A stretch of 64,000 bases of DNA from CALGYY01 sp963678485. Lineage in GTDB: Bacteria; Bacteroidota; Bacteroidia; Bacteroidales; CAIWKO01. The stretch covers positions 1,736,001-1,800,000 of the forward strand of contig OY782882.1 in assembly GCA_963678485.1 (NCBI GenBank). The letters run 5' to 3'. The translations under genes and the position numbers were made by a program. Of the stretch, positions 17,833 to 26,731 are shown one piece after another. The notes beneath the pieces were generated by a model. That model searched no databases. It saw only the letters and a program-made list of their open reading frames with translations, and was not told the DNA's origin. Within the stretch, counting starts at the first letter, position 1. The number at the start of each line of letters is the position of its first letter.

Positions 17833-17870
17833 TAAAGAAAAACCCCGACACTAATTGCCGGGGTTCTTCT
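17833..17870 (-). terminator. Rho-independent terminator for the 17913-19472 gene
   Basis: Read on the minus strand, AACCCCGGCA and TGTCGGGGTT form a GC-rich stem around a short loop and are followed by TTTTTCTTT. It lies about 45 nt after the minus-strand stop at 17913, back-to-back with the RRM gene terminator. Confidence 0.85.
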
Positions 17871-17912
17871 TGTATAAAGTTCAATCAATTATTGTTCTAA
17901 CGAATTTGGATA

Positions 17913-19472
17913 TTACTCAATCTCAATCAGGCCAAATCTCATTTTCGAGATATTTCCTGTTACCAAAAGCAAATCGCCATTGTTGAGGGATTCCGAATAA
18001 CCCGGCCATAAGTAGAATTTGTTCTTCTCAAAAGTGTAAAGGTTTTTGCGTGTCACCTCACCCGATGAATTTACACTGGCAATGGTTGTAACACCCGATT
18101 TTCCAAAGCTCGCCCACTGTGTGTAAGGCGGATGCGGTGCATTATTTAATGCATTATCCGTGAAAACGAAATACAAATCAGAACCCTTCATCGTCATGGC
18201 ATATGAAATATTTGAAGGCGATGAAGATTTTTGCTTTTTCAAAACTTTAGCAACCATATCAATTTCGGAAGATTCGTTTATCCCAATTACAATAATATCC
18301 TCAGCATAATATGTTGTATGTGTAGTTGTGGTACCATTGGAGTTTGTTGTAGTTGTCGTAACAGAATAATATTTCTCTGCCACAAGATACACTCCATTGT
18401 CAGGACGCATAATCAAATGATCGAATGTATAATTCTCCATTTCAACATTCTTTCCCTTTTCAGCTTTAGCTTCGGTGCGTTCTGCCTGTCCCGGCTTCAT
18501 CCCCATGGTAATGAATTCAATGCTAAAGGGCTTGGTAACCTGATTCCTGATTTCCCCCGTCGTGCCATCAATCACATTACTAACACAACCTTTAATATCA
18601 AAACTATTTCTTTCAGAATAAAATCCAGCAGCGATTAAATCACCATCCAGATTGCAGCCTATTTGAAGTTTCGAAATGAAGAGATCGCTCAATTCAATTG
18701 AAATTTCTTTTGGCTTTGAGTTATTACCATCGATAGCCAATACAGAATACTTATAATTTGGTTCTCTCTTGAAAGGTTTTTTTGGACCGGTAGTAAGTGT
18801 TCCGCAAAGATATATCGTACCGTTCTGCGAAACAGCCGCCGACTCTAAATCGTATTTTCTATCCTTAAATGGGAATTCGTCCATACGCTGATACACTAAA
18901 CTCAAGCTCTCATCGATAACTGCACAACCGAAGGTTTCTTGTCCATCTGGAACTGATGGAGGGTTGTACACGATCCCAAGCTTTGTTGAATCGGGAGAAA
19001 TTACATCGAAAAAATATCCCGATACAGGTAAAGGCTTTTTGACGATAGGAACTTCCAGTACTTTAACGGTTTCCGATGATAAGGTCTGTGAGTCCTCATT
19101 ATACTTATTATAGTAAAGAGTTTTGGTTCCCGCCTTCACATCAATAAATGACGAAAATACAAGAGTGGCAGTTTTCAATACTGAGGTAAATTCATAACTC
19201 AGTGCTTTGTCCTGAAATTTTAATGGTACTTTAATGAGCGATAAAAAATTCATACCGCGATCAAACTTTATTATAGAGACACTTGTTGAAGCTCTCATAA
19301 ATGCTGGAACCGGTGAAATAACACACAGACCATTTTCATTAAGCGAAAGCACTCTGAAGTTACCAGCAAAAGATTTCTTTGTACAGGGTTTCCCCCATTT
19401 CACGTCCTTTACCTGGCCAAATACGGTAGTGGAAAAAATCAAAACCGTAATAATGCATATTAGTTTTTTCAT
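17913..19472 (-). CDS. Secreted protein of unknown function
   Basis: I do not recognise this 519-residue protein. It has a signal peptide (residues 1-19, ending in VFGQ) and no lipobox, membrane helix or T9SS sorting domain. The mature part is beta-rich, with repeated segments of hydrophobic strands such as GYFFDVISPDSTKLGIVYNP and GTIYLCGTL, reminiscent of beta-propeller-like proteins. A Thr/Ser-rich stretch (about residues 370-390: VTTTTTNSNGTTTTHTTYY) probably forms a linker or loop. It is a single gene with a terminator and is divergent from ferritin. It is likely periplasmic or outer-membrane associated. Confidence 0.65.
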   Translation of the reverse strand: MKKLICIITVLIFSTTVFGQVKDVKWGKPCTKKSFAGNFRVLSLNENGLCVISPVPAFMRASTSVSIIKFDRGMNFLSLIKVPLKFQDKALSYEFTSVLKTATLVFSSFIDVKAGTKTLYYNKYNEDSQTLSSETVKVLEVPIVKKPLPVSGYFFDVISPDSTKLGIVYNPPSVPDGQETFGCAVIDESLSLVYQRMDEFPFKDRKYDLESAAVSQNGTIYLCGTLTTGPKKPFKREPNYKYSVLAIDGNNSKPKEISIELSDLFISKLQIGCNLDGDLIAAGFYSERNSFDIKGCVSNVIDGTTGEIRNQVTKPFSIEFITMGMKPGQAERTEAKAEKGKNVEMENYTFDHLIMRPDNGVYLVAEKYYSVTTTTTNSNGTTTTHTTYYAEDIIVIGINESSEIDMVAKVLKKQKSSSPSNISYAMTMKGSDLYFVFTDNALNNAPHPPYTQWASFGKSGVTTIASVNSSGEVTRKNLYTFEKNKFYLWPGYSESLNNGDLLLVTGNISKMRFGLIEIE

Positions 19473-19596
19473 ATCGAAGATTTTTTACAAATGTATCGTT
19501 ATAAGCTGAATATTTTAAAGCATTTCATAAAATTTTATTTACGATTTATTGAAGTCAATGTATAATATTGTTAATCAGTAATCTTTGTAATAATAG

Positions 19597-19627
19597 TTGC
19601 CTTCGGAAAATAATTTTCGTATCTTTG
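19597..19627 (+). promoter_or_regulatory. Ferritin gene promoter
   Basis: TTG at 19597-19599, 20 nt, then TATCTTTG at 19620-19627: an exact consensus match. The start codon lies 62 nt after the -7 box. No Fur-like palindrome is obvious. Confidence 0.8.
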
Positions 19628-19689
19628 TACCTCAATATTTAAAACAATAATTCAATCCATCATAATTATTAAAAATAAGGAGTCTATAT

Positions 19690-20208
19690 ATGTTAAGTAA
19701 AAAAATGGAACAGGCATTTAATGATCAGATTAATGCTGAGATGTTCTCGTCGTATTTATATCTTTCTATGTCTTCATATTTCACCGATGCAAATTTAAAA
19801 GGCTTTGCGCATTGGATGAGTATACAGGTGAAGGAAGAGAATGCACATGCAATGATAATGTTCAACTTTGTTCACGAACGTGGCGGAAAAGTGACATTAC
19901 AGACTATTGAGCAACCCGAATCTAAATGGAATGATCCAATTGCAGTATTTGAAGCCACTTTGCATCACGAAGAAAAAGTTACCTCGCTAATCAACTCACT
20001 TATGGATGTTGCCTTACAGGAAAAAGACCATGCTTCTGTGAACTTCCTTCAATGGTTTGTTAAAGAACAGGTTGAGGAAGAGGCTAATGCAACAGAGATT
20101 CTTCAACAGCTCAAAATTGTTGAAGGAAAAGGGCATGGATTGCTGCTTCTCGACAGGGAACTCATGACCCGTGTTTTTGTTGATCCCACCTTAACTGCGG
20201 GTGCATAA
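19690..20208 (+). CDS. ftnA: Ferritin (non-heme iron storage)
   Basis: This 172-residue protein is a bacterial ferritin of the FtnA type. It is a four-helix bundle that forms a 24-mer cage and stores iron after oxidation at a dinuclear ferroxidase centre. Expected ligands are visible: an N-terminal Glu in NDQINAEMFSSYLYLSMSSYF, the E-x-x-H pair in VKEENAHAMIMFNFV, a Glu in LHHEEKVTSLIN and the QWFVKEQVEEE helix. The length is typical. It has its own promoter and terminator, as is usual for this gene. Confidence 0.97.
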   Translation: MLSKKMEQAFNDQINAEMFSSYLYLSMSSYFTDANLKGFAHWMSIQVKEENAHAMIMFNFVHERGGKVTLQTIEQPESKWNDPIAVFEATLHHEEKVTSLINSLMDVALQEKDHASVNFLQWFVKEQVEEEANATEILQQLKIVEGKGHGLLLLDRELMTRVFVDPTLTAGA

Positions 20209-20228
20209 TACAAGCATCGCAAAGAAAG

Positions 20229-20257
20229 AAAACCGGGCTGTCCCGGTTTTTTTTTAT
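20229..20257 (+). terminator. Rho-independent terminator after ferritin
   Basis: AACCGGG-CTGT-CCCGGTT followed by nine or more T residues, 22 nt after the ferritin stop. Confidence 0.95.
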
Positions 20258-20282
20258 TTTTGTCCAAAGGAATCCCCATTTT

Positions 20283-21905
20283 ATGCGCATCGGACTATCA
20301 TCGCTTTTGGCGATTTTACTATATTTTCAAATCTCCTTCGTTAGTGCGCAATCGCTGATTGGCTTTGAGCGATCAATCATGCAACCCTACGAAAGTGTTC
20401 AGGATGGATCGCCAACGGCAAGGCATCTATCTGTAAAACCTTTCATAAGTCAAAACAAAAGCGAACTGCTTTTGAATGATTCACTCTTAACTCCGGGCTG
20501 CCAACAGTCCGGCTCGGGCCGTTCCTGGATTATTCGCAAGCTCTACTTCGAACACTTTTTACATGCAGATAGCGGAAATTTTTCAATCGCCGCGGATCCC
20601 CTATTCGATTTGCAACTAGGCAAGGATGTATATAATTCCGGACTGCTGTACCGCAATAGCAGAGGTGTTCAGATTTCAGGAACCATCGGCAACAAGCTCG
20701 CCTTCTATACTTCATATTTGGAAACCCAAGCGCGCTTTGCCAGCTATATTACTGATGTCATCCAACAATTCGAAGTGGTTCCTGGAATGAATCGCGTAAA
20801 AGATTTCAGAAGCAATTCTTTCGATTATGGCGTGGCTTCGGCCAACATCTCCTATTCACCATGGAGGTTTCTGAATTTTCAATTGGGTTATGGAAAAAAT
20901 ATGTTTGGCAATGGTTATCGCTCCTTGCTTTTATCGGATAATTCCTTTCAGTACCCCTTTCTTAAAATCACCACTAAATTAGGGCGATTTGAATACGTCA
21001 ACCTCATCACAAGTTTCCAAAATCTGGATTCCGATTCTGTGCTGGATGCACCCATCATCTGGTACCAGGGATATCAGAAAAAAGGCGGAACCTTTAATTA
21101 TCTAAGCGCACATGTCACCCGTTGGTTGGATATTGGGTTATTCGAAGGTATCATTTGGGAATCACGCAGTTTTAAAGATCGGTCTTTCAATTTTAATCAA
21201 TATATACCTATTATCTATGTCAATACATTTCGGTATTCGCTTTTCTCAAAAAACAATGTTCTTATCGGAGCGGATTTAAATGTTAGACCATGGAAGAAGC
21301 TTCATATTTACGGACAATTTGCGCTTGATGATTTTCATTTTAGCAAACCATCAGGCGGTGGCTATTTGAAAACGAAATTCGCTTATCAGGCTGGTGTTAA
21401 ATGGTTCGATGTTGGTGGCGTTCGAAACCTTTATCTGCAGGCAGAGTACAATCAAGCACGACCGTATACCTATGGTCACCAGGATGCACTGCAAAGTTAC
21501 ACTCATTACAATCAGGCATTGGCTCACCCTTTAGGCGCAAACTTCAGAGAACTTTTATTTTTTGCTGATTACCGTTACCGCAGGATGTATGCATCCATTA
21601 ATTGTTTGTACGCTGTAAGCGGTGCGGATACACTGAACTCGCATTGGGGAAGCAATATTTTTATGTCAGACACTCACGCTTCCGGCGGATATAATTCAAC
21701 AGGTAATGTAATGCTACAAGGCGATCGTCTGGTTCGGATGATTGGTGTATTGAGAGCGGGATATTTGTTTAATCCCAAGTATCAGCTTTGTGTTGAAGGT
21801 GAATTGAGTTACCGCACAGCCCGAATGAACGAATCTACACAAAAGAACCTTTGCATCTCGCTCGGAATAAAAACAAAATTGTTTAATCAGTACTTTGATT
21901 TTTAA
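20283..21905 (+). CDS. Capsule assembly Wzi-like outer-membrane protein (copy 1)
   Basis: This 540-residue protein has a signal peptide (1-22, ending in VSAQ) and a pattern of amphipathic strands typical of the Wzi-type outer-membrane beta-barrel. Wzi itself is a lectin that anchors capsule to the surface. The family landmark is seen as LGYGKNMFGNGYRSLLLSDN, where the aromatic and Gly-rich stretch leads into a strand, together with NQARPYTYGHQDALQSYTHYNQALAHP in the C-terminal half. It forms a tandem pair with the next gene, with which it shares these motifs. It may anchor a surface polysaccharide; the sugar clusters from 33 kb onwards are natural candidates, but that link is inference. Confidence 0.75.
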   Translation: MRIGLSSLLAILLYFQISFVSAQSLIGFERSIMQPYESVQDGSPTARHLSVKPFISQNKSELLLNDSLLTPGCQQSGSGRSWIIRKLYFEHFLHADSGNFSIAADPLFDLQLGKDVYNSGLLYRNSRGVQISGTIGNKLAFYTSYLETQARFASYITDVIQQFEVVPGMNRVKDFRSNSFDYGVASANISYSPWRFLNFQLGYGKNMFGNGYRSLLLSDNSFQYPFLKITTKLGRFEYVNLITSFQNLDSDSVLDAPIIWYQGYQKKGGTFNYLSAHVTRWLDIGLFEGIIWESRSFKDRSFNFNQYIPIIYVNTFRYSLFSKNNVLIGADLNVRPWKKLHIYGQFALDDFHFSKPSGGGYLKTKFAYQAGVKWFDVGGVRNLYLQAEYNQARPYTYGHQDALQSYTHYNQALAHPLGANFRELLFFADYRYRRMYASINCLYAVSGADTLNSHWGSNIFMSDTHASGGYNSTGNVMLQGDRLVRMIGVLRAGYLFNPKYQLCVEGELSYRTARMNESTQKNLCISLGIKTKLFNQYFDF

Positions 21906-21923
21906 TACTTGAAAAAAGTCATC

Positions 21924-23597
21924 ATGAAATTAGTCCAAACCATTCTCCTGTCGCTTGCGTTATTGTGCACATTGCCTCACAGGCTTTCGGCACAGCAAGG
22001 GCATCTTCAGGGCACAGAGGAATGGAATTATTTGGAAAGAAAAAAACTTAATATTGCCGGACAAAGCCGTCAAGCTGCAGTCCTGCCGATACTAGAGAAG
22101 GATCTAATTTCTGATACTCTTACAGAATTTCTGCATGCTGTCAAAGGAAGAAGAAACAATGCATTTGAGCGTTTGTATAATTTTGAAATGGGAAAGATTG
22201 GCAATGATAAAAACCATATCATCATTACGCCTACGATAGATTTTGAAGCTGGTTTAAATTCACGAACCTCAGGTGCAACAGGCGGTGGAGCAGTTGGTTT
22301 GAATGTTACAGCAGACCTTGGAAAACAGTTTTCGTTTGGTGGATATGGCCGGTTCAGCCAGTATTCATTTCCCGATTATCTGGAGCATGAAATTTCCCGT
22401 CTGCACGTTTCCCCTGCTTGTGGCTACGCTGTTCAATCATCGCTTGGCGGTCATTATTTCTGGGATTGGGACGTGTATGCGAACTATAGTTTCATGAAAT
22501 ATTTCAATCTTGAAGCTGGCATGGGTCGTAATTTCTGGGGCGATGGATACCGTAGTTTCTTTTTAAGTGATCAGTCGTTCTCATACCCTTACATTAAACT
22601 TACTACCTCAGTCTGGCATATAAAATATATAAATCTTTACGCTCAGTTAAAAGATTTGCGCAACAGCAATACAGGAATCTGGAGTAGGATGGATAATAAA
22701 TACGGGAGCTTTCACTTTTTAACCTGGGATGTCTCAAAGCGAGTGAACATTGGTTTTTTTGAAGCAATTATATGGCAAAACGCCGATAGTTCGATGCGTA
22801 GAGGCTTTGACATCAACTATTTGAACCCACTCATATTTTATCGACCTGTTGAATTTTCAATTGGTAGTCCTGATAATAGCTTGATGGGATTCAGCGCCAA
22901 AGTTAAAGTTGGGAAAAAGAGTTTCTTCTACGGACAATTCATGCTGGATGATATTATATGGGGAGAATTTTCAAGTGGCAGTATAAACCGAATAAAGCAC
23001 TGGCTGCATCCCGGCGATTCCGTAGGCAATTATGGATACTGGACCAATAAGCAGGCCTGGCAGTTAGGATTTACTTCATATGATATATTCAAAATAAAAG
23101 GACTTGATATTCAAATTGAATACAACGCTGCGCGTCCCTATACTTTCTCGCATCGTCGCCCAGAAGTCAATTATACTCATTATAATGAACCTTTAGCGCA
23201 TCCGGCTGGGGCGAATTTTCATGAAATACTTGGCTTTATTAAATATTCCTATAAAAAATATTTCTTTCAATGCGAAGGCAGGTATTTGTTGAATGGTCTT
23301 GATACCAATGGAACCCATTACGGTAGTAATATTTTACAGCCAACATTCGACACCTATTATCCCGAATATCAAAACATCCCGGTTCAGCAATATGGGAATA
23401 GCATTGGCCAAGGATTAAAATGCCAAACGTTTCTTTTATCTATCAAGGCAACACGAATGATAATTCCATCCTTAAATTTGCGTGCGGAAGCGATGTTGAT
23501 GTTCCGTCAACAGCAAACTTCCTTATCAACACAACGGGGAATTTACTTTTCGGTGGGAATAAAAAGTAGTTGGTTCCATCCATCGATTGACCGCTAG
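21924..23597 (+). CDS. Capsule assembly Wzi-like outer-membrane protein (copy 2)
   Basis: This 557-residue protein is a diverged paralogue of the preceding gene. The shared core reads LEAGMGRNFWGDGYRSFFLSDQ, and the C-terminal half has YNAARPYTFSHRRPEVNYTHYNEPLAHP, closely parallel to copy 1. A signal peptide ends near LSAQQ. I use ATG 21924; an in-frame TTG at 21909 would lengthen the signal peptide by five residues and start only 3 nt after the previous stop. The two genes are almost certainly cotranscribed. The protein is likely an outer-membrane barrel involved in polysaccharide attachment or assembly. Confidence that it is an outer-membrane barrel is higher than confidence in a Wzi role. 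Confidence 0.75.
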   Translation: MKLVQTILLSLALLCTLPHRLSAQQGHLQGTEEWNYLERKKLNIAGQSRQAAVLPILEKDLISDTLTEFLHAVKGRRNNAFERLYNFEMGKIGNDKNHIIITPTIDFEAGLNSRTSGATGGGAVGLNVTADLGKQFSFGGYGRFSQYSFPDYLEHEISRLHVSPACGYAVQSSLGGHYFWDWDVYANYSFMKYFNLEAGMGRNFWGDGYRSFFLSDQSFSYPYIKLTTSVWHIKYINLYAQLKDLRNSNTGIWSRMDNKYGSFHFLTWDVSKRVNIGFFEAIIWQNADSSMRRGFDINYLNPLIFYRPVEFSIGSPDNSLMGFSAKVKVGKKSFFYGQFMLDDIIWGEFSSGSINRIKHWLHPGDSVGNYGYWTNKQAWQLGFTSYDIFKIKGLDIQIEYNAARPYTFSHRRPEVNYTHYNEPLAHPAGANFHEILGFIKYSYKKYFFQCEGRYLLNGLDTNGTHYGSNILQPTFDTYYPEYQNIPVQQYGNSIGQGLKCQTFLLSIKATRMIIPSLNLRAEAMLMFRQQQTSLSTQRGIYFSVGIKSSWFHPSIDR

Positions 23598-23615
23598 ATA
23601 TATTTTGTATTTTTG
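23587..23615 (+). promoter_or_regulatory. Candidate lnt promoter
   Basis: TTG at 23587-23589, 18 nt, then TATTTTTG at 23608-23615, 14 nt before the lnt ATG. The -33 box lies within the last codons of the preceding gene. Confidence 0.55.
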
Positions 23616-23629
23616 TATCAGAAAACTAC

Positions 23630-25276
23630 ATGAAAAAATTCTACCTCATATTACTTGCAATACTCACAGGTGTCCTGCTATGGCTGGGCTGGCCTGCCCG
23701 CGGATTCCCGGGAATACTGTTTGTGGCTTTCATTCCCATGCTGTTTGTTGAAGATTATATTGTTCAGAACAAGCATAACTTCATTAAGGGTAGCTTGTTT
23801 TTACACGCATATATTGCCTTTCTTGTATGGAATCTGCTTACAACATGGTGGATTTACTACTCTACGCTATTCGGGGCATTGATGGCCATTTTCTTCAATG
23901 CCTTGTTTATGGCCTTGGTCTTCCATTTTTATCATGTAATTCGACGAAATCTTTTTAAGGGCCGCGGAGGCTTTATTGTCCTCATTTTTTTCTGGGTGAC
24001 CTTCGAATATTTGCATTTGGATTGGGATCTCACATGGTCGTGGCTCAACTTAGGAAATGGATTTGCTAATTATCCTACATGGATTCAGTGGTATGAATAC
24101 ACCGGGACATTTGGCGGAACAATTTGGGTGCTTGGCATCAACATTTTAATTTATCTTTCATTAAAATATACGTTTGGATTATTGAAAATGAAGAAAAGAG
24201 TGCTGCTCTATGGTCTGGGCGCACTACTTGCCTTGATCATTCCGATTTCCACCTCCCTCCTAAGATATTACTCCTACAAAGAAACCTCTGCCCCGGTTAA
24301 GGTCGTAGTGGTTCAGCCTAACATTGACCCTTACAATGAAAAGTTTGGCGGGATGGCCCCACAAGCGCAGCTTGATAAAATCCTTAGTCTTGCGCGCCAA
24401 AAAATTGATTCAACAACCGATTTCTTAGTTTGCCCAGAAACAGCCATTCCTGAAGGTATTGTTGAAAACGAACTTAATGATACCTGGAGTGTTGATAGTT
24501 TAAAAGCATTATTGGTTGACTTCCCTCAATTAAAGATTGTGATTGGAGTCTCTTCATTTAAGATTTATCATAAGGGAGAAAAACTTACAGAGACTGCCCG
24601 CATTTCCCACGATGGCTCTTATTATTATGATGTATGCAACTCTGCATTATATTACGATTCAACGCATAATCCTCAAATCTACCACAAATCGAAGCTGGTT
24701 CCCGGAGTCGAAAAAATGCCTTTCCCAAAATTATTAAAGCCACTTGAAAAATTCGCCATTGATTTGGGCGGAATGACAGGAAGTAACGCCACACAAACAG
24801 AGCGAAGCGTATTTGTTGGAGACCATGGCAAGATTAAAGTTGCTCCTGTGATTTGCTATGAATCTATCTACGGCGACTTTCTTACTGGCTACATCCGTAA
24901 CGGAGCTGAGCTTATTTTCATCATCACCAATGATGGCTGGTGGGACGATTCGCCAGGTCACAGACAACATTTCCAATATGCACGTTTACGTGCAATTGAA
25001 ACACGTCGTAGTATTGCACGCTCAGCAAATACGGGAATTTCAGGATATATCAACCAGAGGGGCGACATATTGCAAAGCACTCCCTATTGGGAAGATGCCG
25101 TACTCAGCATGAGCATTAACGCCAATAACCACATGACTTTTTACAGTCGTTTTGGCGACTATTTTGGAAATATTTTCCAGTATTTCACACTGACAATTCT
25201 TGTAGTGCAGCTGGTCATGCTCTTTCTCAATATGAGATTTCGCATGCGCTCGAAAAAGGCCGCAAAGAAAGGCTAG
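23630..25276 (+). CDS. lnt: Apolipoprotein N-acyltransferase
   Basis: This 548-residue enzyme adds the third acyl chain to the N-terminal Cys of lipoproteins in the inner membrane, using phospholipid as donor. About six N-terminal membrane helices (residues about 5-225) precede a periplasmic nitrilase domain (about 235-510), followed by a final helix. The catalytic triad is visible: Glu in CPETAIPEGI, Lys in KLVPGVEKMPFP and Cys in APVICYESIYGDF. The length and topology match the family. Several lipoproteins encoded in this window would be its substrates. Confidence 0.96.
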   Translation: MKKFYLILLAILTGVLLWLGWPARGFPGILFVAFIPMLFVEDYIVQNKHNFIKGSLFLHAYIAFLVWNLLTTWWIYYSTLFGALMAIFFNALFMALVFHFYHVIRRNLFKGRGGFIVLIFFWVTFEYLHLDWDLTWSWLNLGNGFANYPTWIQWYEYTGTFGGTIWVLGINILIYLSLKYTFGLLKMKKRVLLYGLGALLALIIPISTSLLRYYSYKETSAPVKVVVVQPNIDPYNEKFGGMAPQAQLDKILSLARQKIDSTTDFLVCPETAIPEGIVENELNDTWSVDSLKALLVDFPQLKIVIGVSSFKIYHKGEKLTETARISHDGSYYYDVCNSALYYDSTHNPQIYHKSKLVPGVEKMPFPKLLKPLEKFAIDLGGMTGSNATQTERSVFVGDHGKIKVAPVICYESIYGDFLTGYIRNGAELIFIITNDGWWDDSPGHRQHFQYARLRAIETRRSIARSANTGISGYINQRGDILQSTPYWEDAVLSMSINANNHMTFYSRFGDYFGNIFQYFTLTILVVQLVMLFLNMRFRMRSKKAAKKG

Positions 25277-25286
25277 CGTTAAAATT

Positions 25287-26291
25287 TTATTTAGTTAGTG
25301 CTTTTGAAAAAACAGTATCAATAATCGACTGCTTTATCGGAATGAATGTGAATGCCTTTAGGTTGGCAAATTTTGTCGTATCATAAGAAGAAACCGACGT
25401 TGATATTCTTAACATCTCTTTGGTAAGTGGATTTGTCTTTCCTGTAAAGACGGTCTTCAGCTGGAGCACTACCCTGGCCGCATTCATCAAAGAGTGACTG
25501 GCCCGTTTTGTCGGAACGTTGACATTTAGGGCTGTTGCAATCAAGGTCATGATATGTTGATAGGATAAATTCTCTGCAGAAACAATAAAGCGTTCAGCAG
25601 TAATATCTGATTTCATTAAATATACCATCGCTGCAGCAACATCCCGAGCATCAATCCAGGCATTTGACCCATTGGGAAAATATTTCATTCCCTTTTGGAC
25701 CAACTTCACCAGAGGCTCAATACCTTGATTTGACCCACAAGGCCCAGTAATTACAGATGGATTCACTATTACTGCATTTAAGCCTTCAGCGATGCCTCTG
25801 AATACTTCGAGCTCTCCCATATATTTTGTCCAACCATAGCCTGAATGTTTAACTGCAGCGCTTCGTGGTGTTTGCTCATCAACTGGAATTCCTTCAGAAG
25901 CATCACCCAATGAACCAATACTGCTGACATGACACAACTTCCTCGCTTTTTTCTCCAAACAGGCATTGACAATATTAGCTGTACCGCTAATATTTACCTT
26001 ATACATTTTGTTTCGTTGTCTTTTAGAAAAACTGATGACAGCGGCACAATGATAAACATCGTCGCCTTCCTTTACCAACTCTAAGATTCCTGTTGCATCA
26101 AGCACATCACAATCAACCCATTCAATGAGGTTTTTTTGTGTGTCATCATCAACATACAAATTGAGAATCTTCAGGCATGCCTCCATTGATGCAGGAGAGC
26201 GTCGTACAGCACGTACTCTGCTACCCTGACTCACTAATAAGCCAAGTAAATGCGCCCCTAGAAAACCTGTTCCTCCTGTAACGATGATCAT
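25287..26291 (-). CDS. NAD(P)-dependent epimerase/dehydratase (extended SDR)
   Basis: This 334-residue protein is an extended short-chain dehydrogenase. It has the nucleotide site VTGGTGFLGAHLLG (residues 4-17) and the catalytic YxxxK as SGYGWTKYMGELE (about residues 150-162), with an upstream Ser in HVSSIGSLGD. The family includes dihydroflavonol reductase-like, 3-beta-hydroxysteroid dehydrogenase-like and nucleotide-sugar epimerases. The C-terminal half (TAERFIVSAENLSYQHIMTLI) is of the DFR/3-beta-HSD-like type common in Bacteroidota rather than a sugar epimerase. It converges with lnt with a gap of 10 bp. Substrate is unknown. Confidence 0.88.
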   Translation of the reverse strand: MIIVTGGTGFLGAHLLGLLVSQGSRVRAVRRSPASMEACLKILNLYVDDDTQKNLIEWVDCDVLDATGILELVKEGDDVYHCAAVISFSKRQRNKMYKVNISGTANIVNACLEKKARKLCHVSSIGSLGDASEGIPVDEQTPRSAAVKHSGYGWTKYMGELEVFRGIAEGLNAVIVNPSVITGPCGSNQGIEPLVKLVQKGMKYFPNGSNAWIDARDVAAAMVYLMKSDITAERFIVSAENLSYQHIMTLIATALNVNVPTKRASHSLMNAARVVLQLKTVFTGKTNPLTKEMLRISTSVSSYDTTKFANLKAFTFIPIKQSIIDTVFSKALTK

Positions 26292-26731
26292 TTTAAAAAA
26301 TTAATTTGCAGCAAGGACAGAGATTATATTTTCACTGTACTTACAATCCATCCTTTGCATCAAAAGTAACCAAATATTGTGAATTCTGCAGTGTCAGCTT
26401 CTGACAAAATAATTGACCCTTGCGTTGCAGACTATGGTATCAAACACATTTTAACGAAAACATGTAATTAGTTTCACTGCGATAAAGAAATGTGTAAAGA
26501 TCCTAAATCCTCAATCAGTGTAAGATTACTTCCCAATACAGTGATCTGTACAAAAATATTTATCAACAATTACTTGCCGTTTTGTCGATACAAATACAGC
26601 TTTTGTTTTTTATTCATAATATTTTGTCTAATTTCTATCTATTTTAATTTCTTTTTCACGATAGTTTCATTTTGTATATAATTTTTTATGATTTATATTT
26701 GACAAAAAAACAAACACCAAATAATCAAACT
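26292..26731. other. 440-bp intergenic region upstream of the 26.7-kb surface-protein locus
   Basis: This AT-rich gap lies between two divergent genes. Apart from the promoter at its right end it holds only a possible minus-strand -7 box (TACTTTTG at 26361-26368, for the epimerase gene) without a matching -33. I see no RNA gene, repeat or open frame of note. The short open frame at 26490-26681 has AT-rich, non-protein-like content. Confidence 0.6.
26671..26701 (+). promoter_or_regulatory. Promoter of the surface-protein locus
   Basis: TTTG at 26671-26674, 19 nt, then TATATTTG at 26694-26701, an exact consensus match. The start codon is 30 nt downstream. Confidence 0.75.
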
